The notes below the pieces were generated by a model. It ran no database searches. It saw only the letters and a list, made by a program, of their open reading frames with translations, and had not been told where the DNA came from. Both the position numbers and the translations under genes were made by a program. A stretch of 40,687 bases of DNA from a virus, in IMG/VR virus record IMGVR_UViG_3300032246_002280, positions 1 to 40,687 of that record. One strand, 5' to 3'. Position 1 is the first letter of the stretch, and every line of letters begins with the position of its first letter. Positions 1 to 7,939 of this stretch are shown here, in pieces.

Positions 1-336
1 ATAATGAATAAAAATTATTATCAAAAAGCTTTTGAAGCAATAAATGTTTCTAACTATTTAGTTTTCTCCGATACAATTGATTACGCAAAACAAATTTTTA
101 ACGAATTTAAAGACATTAATTTTACTTATATAGAAAATAATCATGCATTTGAGGATATGTATCTTATGTCTAGTTGTCAGAATAATATTTTAGCTAATAG
201 TAGTTTTGCTTGGTGGGCTGCTTATATAAATAAAAATAACAATAAAATCGTAGCACCATCGAATTGGTTTGGTCCAGCATATAATGGTCAATGGAGATTT
301 GACGATCTCATACCACAAGATTGGATTGTAATATGA
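1..336 (+). CDS. GT11 alpha-1,2-fucosyltransferase-like, C-terminal part (cut by window edge)
   Basis: The visible 110 residues match the C-terminal half of family 11 glycosyltransferases, which move fucose from GDP-fucose to a sugar acceptor. The signature is the run MSSCQNNILANSSFAWWAA followed by KIVAPSNWF, preceded by a VFSDTIDYAKQIF segment equivalent to the family's 'FSDD..W' motif. The frame is open to the first base, and family members are usually close to 300 residues, so the true start lies upstream of the window. It ends by an ATGA overlap with the next gene, so the two are probably translationally coupled. GDP-fucose supply would fit the GDP-mannose 4,6-dehydratase encoded downstream. 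Family assignment is good; linkage and acceptor are unknown. Confidence 0.75.
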   Translation: MMNKNYYQKAFEAINVSNYLVFSDTIDYAKQIFNEFKDINFTYIENNHAFEDMYLMSSCQNNILANSSFAWWAAYINKNNNKIVAPSNWFGPAYNGQWRFDDLIPQDWIVI

Positions 337-1211
337 GTAAAGTAACTTGGAATATCTTAGATGGTCATTTTGCACATGAAAAATATTCCGTAGCTGGTAG
401 AGATGCAGAGTATATAAATTGGGACAGACAATTAAAAGATCTAAATAATTCTACATTCTACTCTCATATGGAAATGTTTAAGATAGATCAACTAAATACT
501 CCTAAAGGAAATTCATATGGATTAATCTTTGAATCAAGAGGTATTGATTTACAAACATATAGTTCTGTAGAACAATTAATACCAAAATTTAATAAAGTGT
601 TTACTCATAATTCTGAATACTTAAAAAAATATGAAAATTGCAAATGGATTCCTGGTGGAGGAATATGGGTTGGAGGAAGATCAGATACACCCCATGCAGA
701 AGGTGAAATAAAAATACAAGAGAAGACTAAACTTTGCTCAATTGTTTCATCTAATAAACAAATGTGCAGAGGCCATTTAACTAGATTACAAATCATGAAT
801 CTAGTAAAAGATAATAATAAAATAGATAAATTTTTTGGAGTTGGTGGACCAAGTGATAACTCTGGATGGATACCAATTTTTAGATCCTTAAAGGATTATA
901 TGTTTTCAATTGTAATTGAAAATTATGTAGATGATTTATACATAACAGAGAGAATATTAAATTGTTTTGCTACTGGTACAATACCAATATATCTAGGCGC
1001 ACCAAATATAGGGTCAATTTTTAATGAAAAAGGTATAATTCAACTAGTTAACTTATCATCAATAGAAGAATTTAATAATATCATTAATAACTTAACTCCA
1101 GAATTTTACTACGATAGAATAGATGCAATTAAGGAAAACTTTGAAAAGTGCAAGCAATATAAGTCGATAGAAGATTACATCTATTTAAATTATTTGCAAA
1201 ATTCAAATTAA
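333..1211 (+). CDS. GT10 fucosyltransferase-like glycosyltransferase
   Basis: A 292-residue protein with the C-terminal signature of family 10 (alpha-1,3/1,4-fucosyltransferases): FSIVIENYVDDLYITERI followed by GTIPIYLGAPNI, near residues 190-230. In this family the segment holds the GDP-fucose binding residues, with the pattern ENs..dYvTEK..na...g.vPV..G. I start it at the ATG overlapping the previous TGA (ATGA) rather than at the TTG four codons upstream, because this junction type recurs through the island. It has no signal peptide or membrane segment, so it should act in the host cytoplasm. Two unrelated fucosyltransferase families lie side by side here. Donor specificity is inferred from the family only. 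Confidence 0.72.
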   Translation: MSKVTWNILDGHFAHEKYSVAGRDAEYINWDRQLKDLNNSTFYSHMEMFKIDQLNTPKGNSYGLIFESRGIDLQTYSSVEQLIPKFNKVFTHNSEYLKKYENCKWIPGGGIWVGGRSDTPHAEGEIKIQEKTKLCSIVSSNKQMCRGHLTRLQIMNLVKDNNKIDKFFGVGGPSDNSGWIPIFRSLKDYMFSIVIENYVDDLYITERILNCFATGTIPIYLGAPNIGSIFNEKGIIQLVNLSSIEEFNNIINNLTPEFYYDRIDAIKENFEKCKQYKSIEDYIYLNYLQNSN

Positions 1212-1221
1212 GACATATAAT
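1194..1221 (+). promoter_or_regulatory. Putative promoter for the methyltransferase gene
   Basis: TTGCAA (1194-1199), a 16 bp spacer and TATAAT (1216-1221). The -10 ends 5 nt before the ATG at 1227, so a transcript from it would be leaderless or nearly so. The -35 lies inside the end of the upstream gene. Confidence 0.45.
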
Positions 1222-1226
1222 ACTAT

Positions 1227-2000
1227 ATGCTACAGCTACAAAGCAGTATTAGTGATACTCAAAGGTATAAGAATGCTTGCCAAATGGCGGCTTTAAATGA
1301 TTTTTATTTTAGCTTTTTTAAGCAAAATCCATATTATACTGAAATCCTAGAGCATGTTTCAGAAGATCAAGGAAAACTTTATAAACAGTATCTCGATCAA
1401 AACTTTCCAGAATATACCTTTAAACTAGATAAATTTAAAGAAAATGACCTATATGGTGGTACTAAACTATTTAATTATGATGGAATTGGTCAAGTATCAC
1501 CTACAACATTAAGATATATAAAAGTATTATCCGATTTAAAACAATTATATGGCAGTTTGGATAATTTTAATATTGTTGAAATTGGAGTTGGATATGGTGG
1601 ACAATGCAAGATTATATCGGATTTTTTCAATATTCAAAATTACTACCTAGTAGATTTAGATGAATCTTTAAACTTAGCGGAGAAATATTTAAACAAACTG
1701 AATGTAAACAACGTAAAAGTAGTAAGACCAAATGACATTGTTTCATTGAATAAAAAATTCGATTTGGTTATTAGCAACTATGCTTTTACAGAAATATCTA
1801 AAACAATTCAAGAGTTTTATTTAAATAATATTATTCTTAAATCTAGTCGTGGATATATAACTTGTAACTTTATAAGTCAGTATTGTAATATTGATTCTTA
1901 CTCTCTTCAAGAACTTGAAGTTAAACTAAATCATTTCAATACTAAAAAATTAGAAGAATTCCCTCTTACTCATAAAGATAACTTAATTTTGTATTGGTAA
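1227..2000 (+). CDS. Putative sugar O-methyltransferase (class I SAM-dependent)
   Basis: A 257-residue protein with a Rossmann-type methyltransferase core beginning near residue 115. Motif I is VEIGVGYGGQCKI, the acidic ribose-binding loop is YYLVDLDESLNLAEKYL, and a later strand reads FDLVISNYAFTEIS. This combination, with an N-terminal helical region containing LFNYDGIGQVSPTTLRY, resembles the 'putative sugar O-methyltransferase' family found in polysaccharide loci. It would transfer a methyl group from SAM to a hydroxyl of a sugar. It lies between glycosyltransferase genes and ends one base before the next start (TAATATG). The methyltransferase fold is secure; the sugar substrate is inferred from motif and context. 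Confidence 0.7.
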   Translation: MLQLQSSISDTQRYKNACQMAALNDFYFSFFKQNPYYTEILEHVSEDQGKLYKQYLDQNFPEYTFKLDKFKENDLYGGTKLFNYDGIGQVSPTTLRYIKVLSDLKQLYGSLDNFNIVEIGVGYGGQCKIISDFFNIQNYYLVDLDESLNLAEKYLNKLNVNNVKVVRPNDIVSLNKKFDLVISNYAFTEISKTIQEFYLNNIILKSSRGYITCNFISQYCNIDSYSLQELEVKLNHFNTKKLEEFPLTHKDNLILYW

Positions 2001-2001
2001 T

Positions 2002-2703
2002 ATGAACTTTACTTTTGGAATAATAACATCTCAAGATGATATTTTAAATACTTTAGCTCCAATAATAAATTCAATTAGAGATTTGAATATTCTTAATTAT
2101 GAAATAATCATAATCGGCGGAAATAAAGATTATCAATCAGATAGTTTAAGTATTTATTCATTTGAAGAAAATCCTAACGGAGGATGGATAACTAAAAAGA
2201 AAAATTTAATAACAAAATATGCAAAATATGAAAATATAGTATATTTACATGATTACATTATTTTTGATAAGGATTGGTATATAAACTTTCTAAAGTTTGG
2301 AAATGATTTCAAAATTTGTATGAATCAAATTATAAATCCAGATGGAACGAGATTTAGAGATTGGACTCTTTGGGCTGAATCTGCAGAAGAAATAGGAATA
2401 CCTAATCCATATTATCTTATACCTTATAGTATAAAAAATTTATCGAAATTAATGTATTTTTCTGGCTCGTATTGGATAGGGAAAAAAAATATTATGGAAG
2501 AATTTCCATTAAATGAAAATCTATTCTGGTGCCAAGGAGAAGATGTAGAATGGTCTAAAAGAATAAGGCAAAAATATAATTTTTCAATAAATGAAAATTC
2601 AAAAGTTCAGCTTTTAAAATATAAAAATCCAGCTTTTTTGAATTGTAATAATTTACAAAAAATTAAAGAAATAAATGAAACAAAACAATATCATAATATA
2701 TGA
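2002..2703 (+). CDS. GT-A (GT2-like) glycosyltransferase
   Basis: A 233-residue protein with a nucleotide-diphospho-sugar transferase layout. An N-terminal strand (FTFGIITSQDDI) is followed by YEIIIIGGN, then NGGWITKKKNLITKYA, which corresponds to the 'G.s.arN.gi..a' segment of GT2 enzymes. An acidic DXD-like site lies in VYLHDYIIFDKDWY, and a late acidic motif WCQGEDVEWSKRIRQKY resembles the catalytic-base 'ED' motif of GT2. It has no membrane segment. It starts one base after the previous stop and overlaps the next gene by ATGA. Donor and acceptor cannot be read from the sequence. Confidence 0.7.
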   Translation: MNFTFGIITSQDDILNTLAPIINSIRDLNILNYEIIIIGGNKDYQSDSLSIYSFEENPNGGWITKKKNLITKYAKYENIVYLHDYIIFDKDWYINFLKFGNDFKICMNQIINPDGTRFRDWTLWAESAEEIGIPNPYYLIPYSIKNLSKLMYFSGSYWIGKKNIMEEFPLNENLFWCQGEDVEWSKRIRQKYNFSINENSKVQLLKYKNPAFLNCNNLQKIKEINETKQYHNI

Positions 2704-3656
2704 ATAAAGAAATAACAATAAATTATCTTCCACATGGGAGATTCAGATACGCACCACATTTTATCAATGAAATAATTAAAGTCAAAGATTCAGTTAAAGA
2801 TTTAATCAAAGTAAATTTAATGTTCTCCGATCCATTTAATGAAGAATGGCAAAAAATGGTAAATTTTTTAAAAAATCACGGAATATATTCAGAATACTTT
2901 GTTACAGATGGTGGTCATTATATGAATAAAATAAAAACCGCTTCAGAAAATAGTGGCAAATACGCTATTAAATATGATGAAGATATCTTTTTAAATGCAA
3001 AAGGATGGGAGTATTTCCTAGAAAATTCAAAAGTTTTAGAAAATGACGAAAATCTTTTTCTTGCTCCAATTATTACAAATGGAATACCAACTGTTGATAT
3101 TTTTATAGACCAATTTTTTGATGAAAAAGCCAAAAAAGAAATTCATGATTTATTTTTAAAAGTACCATTCGGAAATGAATGGGGAGTTGATTATTCTAGT
3201 TTAAGAAAATATGTAACAGAAGCAAATGAATGGATTCCAGATAATTTTTATGAAGGGATTAAGCAAATCAATCATCATTATAAAGGTATACATCCTATTC
3301 GTTTATCTGGAGAAGCTCAATACTATATGGTGAATTATATATTAAATAATTTTGAAAGATTTATGGAGCCAAAAAATTATTCTATCTCCGAAGTCAAGAG
3401 ACCATATCATTGCAATGGAATTATGATGATAAAAAATGAAACATGGAAAAAAATTCTTTACAATCAATCTCTCTTTAGAGATGATTTTGATGAAGTTCCG
3501 TTTAACTTATATAGACAATCTAATAATTTAAAAATGTTATTTATTAATAACTGTTTCGCAGTTCACCCATCTTATAATACAATTGATGGAAAGGGTTTTT
3601 GTTATACTCATCTTTCAGATGTATTTTTTAATCATTCATATTTTATTAAAAATTAA
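2700..3656 (+). CDS. Glycosyltransferase-like protein, GT-A type
   Basis: A 318-residue protein without a confident named family. A DXD-like acidic motif lies in KYAIKYDEDIFLNAKGWEYF (near residues 95-115), and the preceding helix GHYMNKIKTASENSGKY occupies the position where GT-A enzymes have 'N.a...a.g.y...lD.D'. The C-terminal half includes a conserved-looking HCNGIMMIKNETWKKI segment, like the 'G..m..r...w' region of GT2-type proteins. ATGA overlap upstream and TAATG overlap downstream place it in the same translationally coupled series. I call it a glycosyltransferase from the acidic motif and neighbours; acceptor and donor are unknown. Confidence 0.5.
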   Translation: MNKEITINYLPHGRFRYAPHFINEIIKVKDSVKDLIKVNLMFSDPFNEEWQKMVNFLKNHGIYSEYFVTDGGHYMNKIKTASENSGKYAIKYDEDIFLNAKGWEYFLENSKVLENDENLFLAPIITNGIPTVDIFIDQFFDEKAKKEIHDLFLKVPFGNEWGVDYSSLRKYVTEANEWIPDNFYEGIKQINHHYKGIHPIRLSGEAQYYMVNYILNNFERFMEPKNYSISEVKRPYHCNGIMMIKNETWKKILYNQSLFRDDFDEVPFNLYRQSNNLKMLFINNCFAVHPSYNTIDGKGFCYTHLSDVFFNHSYFIKN

Positions 3657-4300
3657 TGAAAAATGTTTGCTTTTATCATTTAGCAACAATAGGCAACTAT
3701 CAAAAGATTACTGATGATATTTTTGGTTTGCTGGATAAAAGTAAATTATATGAAAGATTAGATCATATATTTATCAATATAGCTGGAAATGAAAAAGTTA
3801 TATTACCAAATAAAGAAAAAATTTCAATTTTTCAAGAAATAGCAGAATTAAATGAGTTTGAGTTTAGTACTATAAATAGAATCAAAAAATATGCAGACCT
3901 AGACTTAGACGAATCTAATATATTATATCTTCAAACGTTAGGATGCACGGCAGAAAATAATATATGCATAAATGAAAGAAGAGATTATATGTTATATTTT
4001 AATATAGAAAAATATCAAAAAGCTTTAGATTCTCTAAAAGAAAATGATGCAATAAGCGTTGATCTTGTAGATTACCCAGTAAAACACTTTTCTGGTAATA
4101 TTTGGTGGTCAAAATCATCTCATATTAAAAAATTGCCATACCCAGTAGAATTGCCTTTTATATTTAGCGAAAGGCATAAGTGCGAATTTTGGATATGCAG
4201 TAATCCTAATGGTAAATACGAAACAATGCATCAAACAAATATAAATGTACATGCAAGGCATTTAAATAGATATCCTAGAGAAAAATACGCAAATGATTAA
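3656..4300 (+). CDS. Glycosyltransferase-like protein of unknown specificity
   Basis: A 214-residue protein. The start (MKNVCFYHLATIGNYQKITDD) and the C-terminal segment HFSGNIWWSKSSHIKKLPYP, followed after a short gap by SERHKCEFWICSN, resemble small glycosyltransferase-like proteins of capsule loci and large viruses, in which an H.sGNfWW motif precedes a charged R..EfWi motif. The acidic cluster DLDLDESNILYLQTLG may be the metal or nucleotide site. Its TAATG junction upstream and 8 bp overlap downstream tie it to the same operon. The motif similarity is from memory and the catalytic activity is unproven. Confidence 0.45.
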   Translation: MKNVCFYHLATIGNYQKITDDIFGLLDKSKLYERLDHIFINIAGNEKVILPNKEKISIFQEIAELNEFEFSTINRIKKYADLDLDESNILYLQTLGCTAENNICINERRDYMLYFNIEKYQKALDSLKENDAISVDLVDYPVKHFSGNIWWSKSSHIKKLPYPVELPFIFSERHKCEFWICSNPNGKYETMHQTNINVHARHLNRYPREKYAND

Positions 4301-5672
4301 ATTAATCATTTTTGATCTTGATGGAGTATTGATTGATGCTCGAGAAATTCATTACGAAGCTCTCAATAGAGCTATATCTTTAATTGGAAAAGATTTTATA
4401 ATAAATAAAGAAGAGCATCTGTCCACGTATGATGGATTACCAACCAAAAAGAAATTAGAACTACTATCTAAAAATAAAAACTTACCAATAGATAACCATA
4501 GCTTGATTTGGGATAATAAACAAAAATTTACAATAGAAGTAATCAACGAAACAGTAAAAGAGGATGAAAGAATTAAATCTATACTTAAACAATTAAAGGA
4601 AAGTGGATACAAAATATATGTAGCATCCAATTCTATCAAAGAAACCATAAAAACTATATTACTAAGAAAAGGATTTATTGAGTATATTGATAATTATTAC
4701 TCTAACGAAGATGTTAAAAATCCTAAACCTAAAGCTGAAATATATTTAAAATGCATGATTGACGCTGGAGTTGATCCAGATGAATGCTTAATAATTGAGG
4801 ACTCAATAGTTGGCAGAAAAGCCGCTATAAAATCTGGAGGAAATTTGCATCCAGTATTAAATACAAATGATATTAATCTACATAAAATAATAGATAATAT
4901 AAATAAAATCAATAATAATAAAATAATGAAGCCCAAATGGAAAGATGATAAAATGAAGGTATTAATTCCAATGGCTGGAGCAGGAACTAGATTTGAAAAA
5001 GCTGGGTATACATTTCCTAAGCCTCTTATAGAAGTAAGAGGTAAGCCAATGATTCAAGTGGTTATTGATTCTATTGGCATTGATGCAAAACATGTATTTA
5101 TCGCTCAAAAAAGTCATTACGAAAAATATAACCTAAAAGATACATTAAATTTAATTAGTTTAAATTGCGAAATAGCCCTAACAGAAGGATTAACTGAAGG
5201 GGCAGCTTGCACAACTTTATTAGCCAAGGAGTATATAAATAATGATCAACCTCTTCTTATTGCGAATTCAGATCAATACGTAGATTGGGATAGCAATGAA
5301 TTCATGTACTCTATGATGGCGGATAATATTGATGCTGGAATTTTAGTTTTTGAATCAACTCACCCTAAGTGGAGTTTTGCAAAATTAGATGAAAATGGAT
5401 TTGTATCTGAAGTAGCCGAGAAAAAACCAATTAGCAATCTAGCGACAGTTGGAATTTATTTCTGGAGAAAAGGTTCTGACTATATAAAGTACGCAGAGCA
5501 AATGATTTCTAAGAACATTAGAGTAAATAACGAGTTTTATGTTTGCCCAGTATTCAATGAAGCAATTCAAGATGGTAAAAAAGTAAAAGTATTTAAAATT
5601 GGAAATGATAAGATGTGGGGAATTGGAACACCAGAAGATTTAAATTATTTCTTAGAAAATTATAAATCATGA
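4293..5672 (+). CDS. HAD phosphatase fused to sugar-phosphate nucleotidyltransferase
   Basis: A 459-residue bifunctional protein. Residues 1 to about 205 form a beta-phosphoglucomutase-like HAD domain: nucleophile motif FDLDGVLIDA (Asp8, Asp10), motif II VASNS, lysine motif NPKPKAEIY and motif IV CLIIEDSIVGRKAAIKSGG. A low-complexity Asn/Lys linker follows. A second domain starts at Met221 with KVLIPMAGAGTRFEKAGYTF, then PKPLIEVRGKPMI, the nucleotide-binding P-loop of RmlA/GlmU-type nucleotidyltransferases, and has LLIANSDQYVDWDS as the catalytic Asp region. The likely role is making an NDP-sugar, with the HAD domain acting on a sugar phosphate of the same route. Internal ATGs at 4926 and 4953 could allow the second domain to be made alone. 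Each domain is clear; the substrate is unknown. Confidence 0.8.
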   Translation: MIKLIIFDLDGVLIDAREIHYEALNRAISLIGKDFIINKEEHLSTYDGLPTKKKLELLSKNKNLPIDNHSLIWDNKQKFTIEVINETVKEDERIKSILKQLKESGYKIYVASNSIKETIKTILLRKGFIEYIDNYYSNEDVKNPKPKAEIYLKCMIDAGVDPDECLIIEDSIVGRKAAIKSGGNLHPVLNTNDINLHKIIDNINKINNNKIMKPKWKDDKMKVLIPMAGAGTRFEKAGYTFPKPLIEVRGKPMIQVVIDSIGIDAKHVFIAQKSHYEKYNLKDTLNLISLNCEIALTEGLTEGAACTTLLAKEYINNDQPLLIANSDQYVDWDSNEFMYSMMADNIDAGILVFESTHPKWSFAKLDENGFVSEVAEKKPISNLATVGIYFWRKGSDYIKYAEQMISKNIRVNNEFYVCPVFNEAIQDGKKVKVFKIGNDKMWGIGTPEDLNYFLENYKS

Positions 5673-6490
5673 ATAATTCTTGTATATTGGCTCCAATTCA
5701 CGAGCCAGATTTTAATACATATGGATTAGATTTTATACAGACTTATAATAATTTTTTTAAAGACGATCATATTTTTTTAGTTTTTTCTAATGAAAAAGAA
5801 TCTAATTTATTTAAATCGATAGCTGGAGATCTTAAATATAAATCTATTGTTTCTACTGAACAGATGGGCGAAAGACCAATAACTCAAAAAAAATTTTTTG
5901 GATTAAGGTATATATTCAAAAACACATCTTTTGATAAAGTTGGAGTTATAGATATTGACACAGCTTTTCTTAAGCATATAGATTACGATAATTGTTTTAA
6001 AAATTATATAAAAAATAAAAAAATATACGCTGGATTTGGAACACATCCTCATATAAAAAATATTATATCAAGTCCATTAAAATTTTTTGGAGCAGAAGAT
6101 AAAGAAAAAATAAAAAAGGTTACGCATGATTTAAATGCATATTTTTGGTTTAATGATATTCCTATTTATTCAAAAGATAATTTTTTAAATTTCATAAAAT
6201 ATATTAATTATGAAAATAGAATTAATGATCTACTACCCATAGATTTTGATTATATTATTTACGCATATTATCTATTTGTTAAAGATTTAGCTAAACTAGA
6301 ATTAATAAATATCAATGGCCAAATCCCAAGTACACCATGCAGTTTTATTGAACAGCAACATTTATCAGATCCAGTATTTTTTGAAGAAGCGGTCAAGAAG
6401 TACAAACCAATGTGGTTAAAGTATGATATAAATCAAAATGCAATGGAAAATGTCTTTATAAGACTTCATATACATTCTCCATACAAGTAA
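5669..6490 (+). CDS. Glycosyltransferase with DXD motif
   Basis: A 273-residue protein that looks like a GT-A enzyme. Its N-terminus CILAPIHEPDFNTYGLDFIQ is followed by a KKFFGLRYIF helix, then KVGVIDIDTAFL (near residues 90-100), a strand ending in a D-x-D-T metal site. The later segments FWFNDIPIYSKDNF and LLPIDFDYIIYAYYLF suit the acceptor side. It has no membrane helix. Its start overlaps the fusion gene's stop (ATGA) and its end is followed by TAATATG. Specificity is unknown, and similarity to any single CAZy family is weak by eye. Confidence 0.55.
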   Translation: MNNSCILAPIHEPDFNTYGLDFIQTYNNFFKDDHIFLVFSNEKESNLFKSIAGDLKYKSIVSTEQMGERPITQKKFFGLRYIFKNTSFDKVGVIDIDTAFLKHIDYDNCFKNYIKNKKIYAGFGTHPHIKNIISSPLKFFGAEDKEKIKKVTHDLNAYFWFNDIPIYSKDNFLNFIKYINYENRINDLLPIDFDYIIYAYYLFVKDLAKLELININGQIPSTPCSFIEQQHLSDPVFFEEAVKKYKPMWLKYDINQNAMENVFIRLHIHSPYK

Positions 6491-6491
6491 T

Positions 6492-6917
6492 ATGAAGATA
6501 ATATCCCACAGGGGAAATTTAAATGGCCCAAATCCATCCACTGAAAATTCTATACCAGTTATAAATATAGCTTTATATCATGGATTTGATGTAGAAATAG
6601 ACATATGGTACAAAGATAACAATTGGTATCTTGGTCACGACAAACCCCAATATCTCATAGACGAATCTTTTTTACAAAATAAAAAATTATGGTGTCATGC
6701 AAAAAATTTAGATTCATTTAACTTAATGCTAAAAAATAAAAAGATAAACTGTTTTTGGCATCAAAATGATGATTTTACATTGACTTCAAAAGGTTATATT
6801 TGGACTTATCCCTCGAAAGAGACAAAAGATAATTCTATTATTGTATTAACAAATAAAAAAGATAAAATACCCAAAAAATGTTTTGGAGTATGCACAGATT
6901 TTCCATTAATATATTAA
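6492..6917 (+). CDS. Short GDPD-like (glycerophosphodiester phosphodiesterase fold) protein
   Basis: A 141-residue protein carrying the N-terminal hallmarks of the GDPD/PI-PLC TIM-barrel superfamily: ISHRGNLNG (first catalytic His), STENSIPVINIALYHGFDVEIDIW (metal-binding E-x-D) and WYLGHDKP (second His). Canonical GDPDs exceed 220 residues, so this is about half a barrel. Either it is a reduced form, as seen next to sugar genes in some polysaccharide loci, or it has lost its C-terminal half. The frame itself is intact. It could trim phosphodiester-linked groups on a glycan, but that is only a contextual guess. Confidence 0.6.
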   Translation: MKIISHRGNLNGPNPSTENSIPVINIALYHGFDVEIDIWYKDNNWYLGHDKPQYLIDESFLQNKKLWCHAKNLDSFNLMLKNKKINCFWHQNDDFTLTSKGYIWTYPSKETKDNSIIVLTNKKDKIPKKCFGVCTDFPLIY

Positions 6918-6920
6918 AAT

Positions 6921-6953
6921 ATGATAATTGATAAAAATATTTGGGGAACATAA
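6921..6953 (+). CDS. Possible 10-codon micro-ORF ahead of the dTDP-glucose dehydratase gene
   Basis: ATG at 6921 opens a 10-residue frame (MIIDKNIWGT) that ends in TAA, 2 nt before the ATG of the next gene. It begins 3 nt after the previous stop, the same spacing used by real coupled genes in this island. It may be a leader peptide, the stub of a deleted gene, or chance. No homology can be judged at this length. Confidence 0.25.
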   Translation: MIIDKNIWGT

Positions 6954-6955
6954 AG

Positions 6956-7930
6956 ATGAAAATAATAGTAACTGGTGGACTTGGTTTTATTGGTTCTAAT
7001 TTTATTAAATATATAATTAATAAAAAAGAAGTAGATCTTATAATAAATATAGACACAATAACGAAAAGAAATTCTGCAGCCAACAAGAAGAATGCGGAAT
7101 CTTTTGAAAATCATCAAAAGTATAAATTTTATGATTTCTGGTTGGATATTTTGGACTATGCTCCTTCAAAAGACGAATTTAAAAGAATAATAAAACAAAA
7201 CCAAATAACTCATATAGTTCATTTTGCCGCTGAATCTCATGTAGACAATTCAATATCTGATCCAAGAAGATTTATTCAATCTAATATATTAGGTACATTT
7301 AATCTATTAGAAATTATTAGAGATTTTCCAGAAATTAGATTTCATCATATTTCTACCGATGAAGTTTACGGTAGTTTAGGTGAAGAAGGCAAGTTTACAG
7401 AAACAACAGCTTATGCTCCAAATTCGCCTTATTCTGCATCAAAAGCTGCTAGTGATATGCTAGTTAGAGCTTATAATCATACATTTAAAAGTTTAATTAC
7501 AATTTCAAATTGCTCCAATAACTATGGCCCAAATCAACACAATGAGAAATTTATACCAGTTGTTATAAATTCAATACTAAATAATAAAAAAATACCTGTT
7601 TATGGCAATGGAAAAAATGTAAGAGATTGGATTTTTGTTGACAATCATTGTGAAGCAGTATGGTCTATACTAAATAATGGTAAAATTGGCGAAACATATA
7701 ATGTAGGTGGAAATTGTGAAAAAACAAATCTAGAGATTATTAATGATATTTGCGAAGTATTAAATGTTAATCCTAAAGATTATATTTCTTTTGTAGAAGA
7801 TCGCAAAGGACATGATTTTAGATATGCAATAGATAATACTAAAATAAACAAAGAACTAAACTGGTATCCAATAACATCTTTTAAAGATGGATTAAAACAA
7901 ACAATTGATTTTTATAAAAAATTGTTATAA
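6956..7930 (+). CDS. rfbB: dTDP-glucose 4,6-dehydratase
   Basis: A 324-residue extended SDR that converts dTDP-glucose to dTDP-4-keto-6-deoxyglucose with NAD+. Visible signatures are TGGLGFIGSNF (NAD-binding GxxGxxG, residues 7-13), HFAAESHVDNSISDP, the catalytic STDEVYGS with Asp-Glu, YSASKAASD (Tyr159 and Lys163) and SNCSNNYGPNQHNEKFIP, all characteristic of RmlB/RfbB. The start is the ATG after GGGGAACATAAAG rather than the TTG five codons upstream, because MKIIVTGG is the usual N-terminus. The product is the branch point for rhamnose and other deoxysugars. No RmlA or RmlC is recognisable here, unless the upstream nucleotidyltransferase fusion supplies the activated sugar. Confidence 0.9.
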   Translation: MKIIVTGGLGFIGSNFIKYIINKKEVDLIINIDTITKRNSAANKKNAESFENHQKYKFYDFWLDILDYAPSKDEFKRIIKQNQITHIVHFAAESHVDNSISDPRRFIQSNILGTFNLLEIIRDFPEIRFHHISTDEVYGSLGEEGKFTETTAYAPNSPYSASKAASDMLVRAYNHTFKSLITISNCSNNYGPNQHNEKFIPVVINSILNNKKIPVYGNGKNVRDWIFVDNHCEAVWSILNNGKIGETYNVGGNCEKTNLEIINDICEVLNVNPKDYISFVEDRKGHDFRYAIDNTKINKELNWYPITSFKDGLKQTIDFYKKLL

Positions 7931-7939
7931 TATAACAAT
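7905..7939 (+). promoter_or_regulatory. Putative promoter with palindrome before the GDP-mannose dehydratase gene
   Basis: TATAAT (7926-7931) overlaps the TAA stop of rfbB and ends 8 nt before the next ATG. The only -35 candidate is TTGATT (7905-7910), with a short 15 bp spacer. The -10 sits inside a perfect 7 bp inverted repeat, TTGTTAT / ATAACAA (7922-7928 and 7932-7938), which could be an operator or a weak hairpin. Confidence 0.35.

Noticed and set aside
4905-4930. AT-rich triplet tract as a phase-variable repeat
   Set aside because: The tract is short and imperfect. It encodes an Asn/Lys linker, and a slippage role cannot be supported from one sequence.
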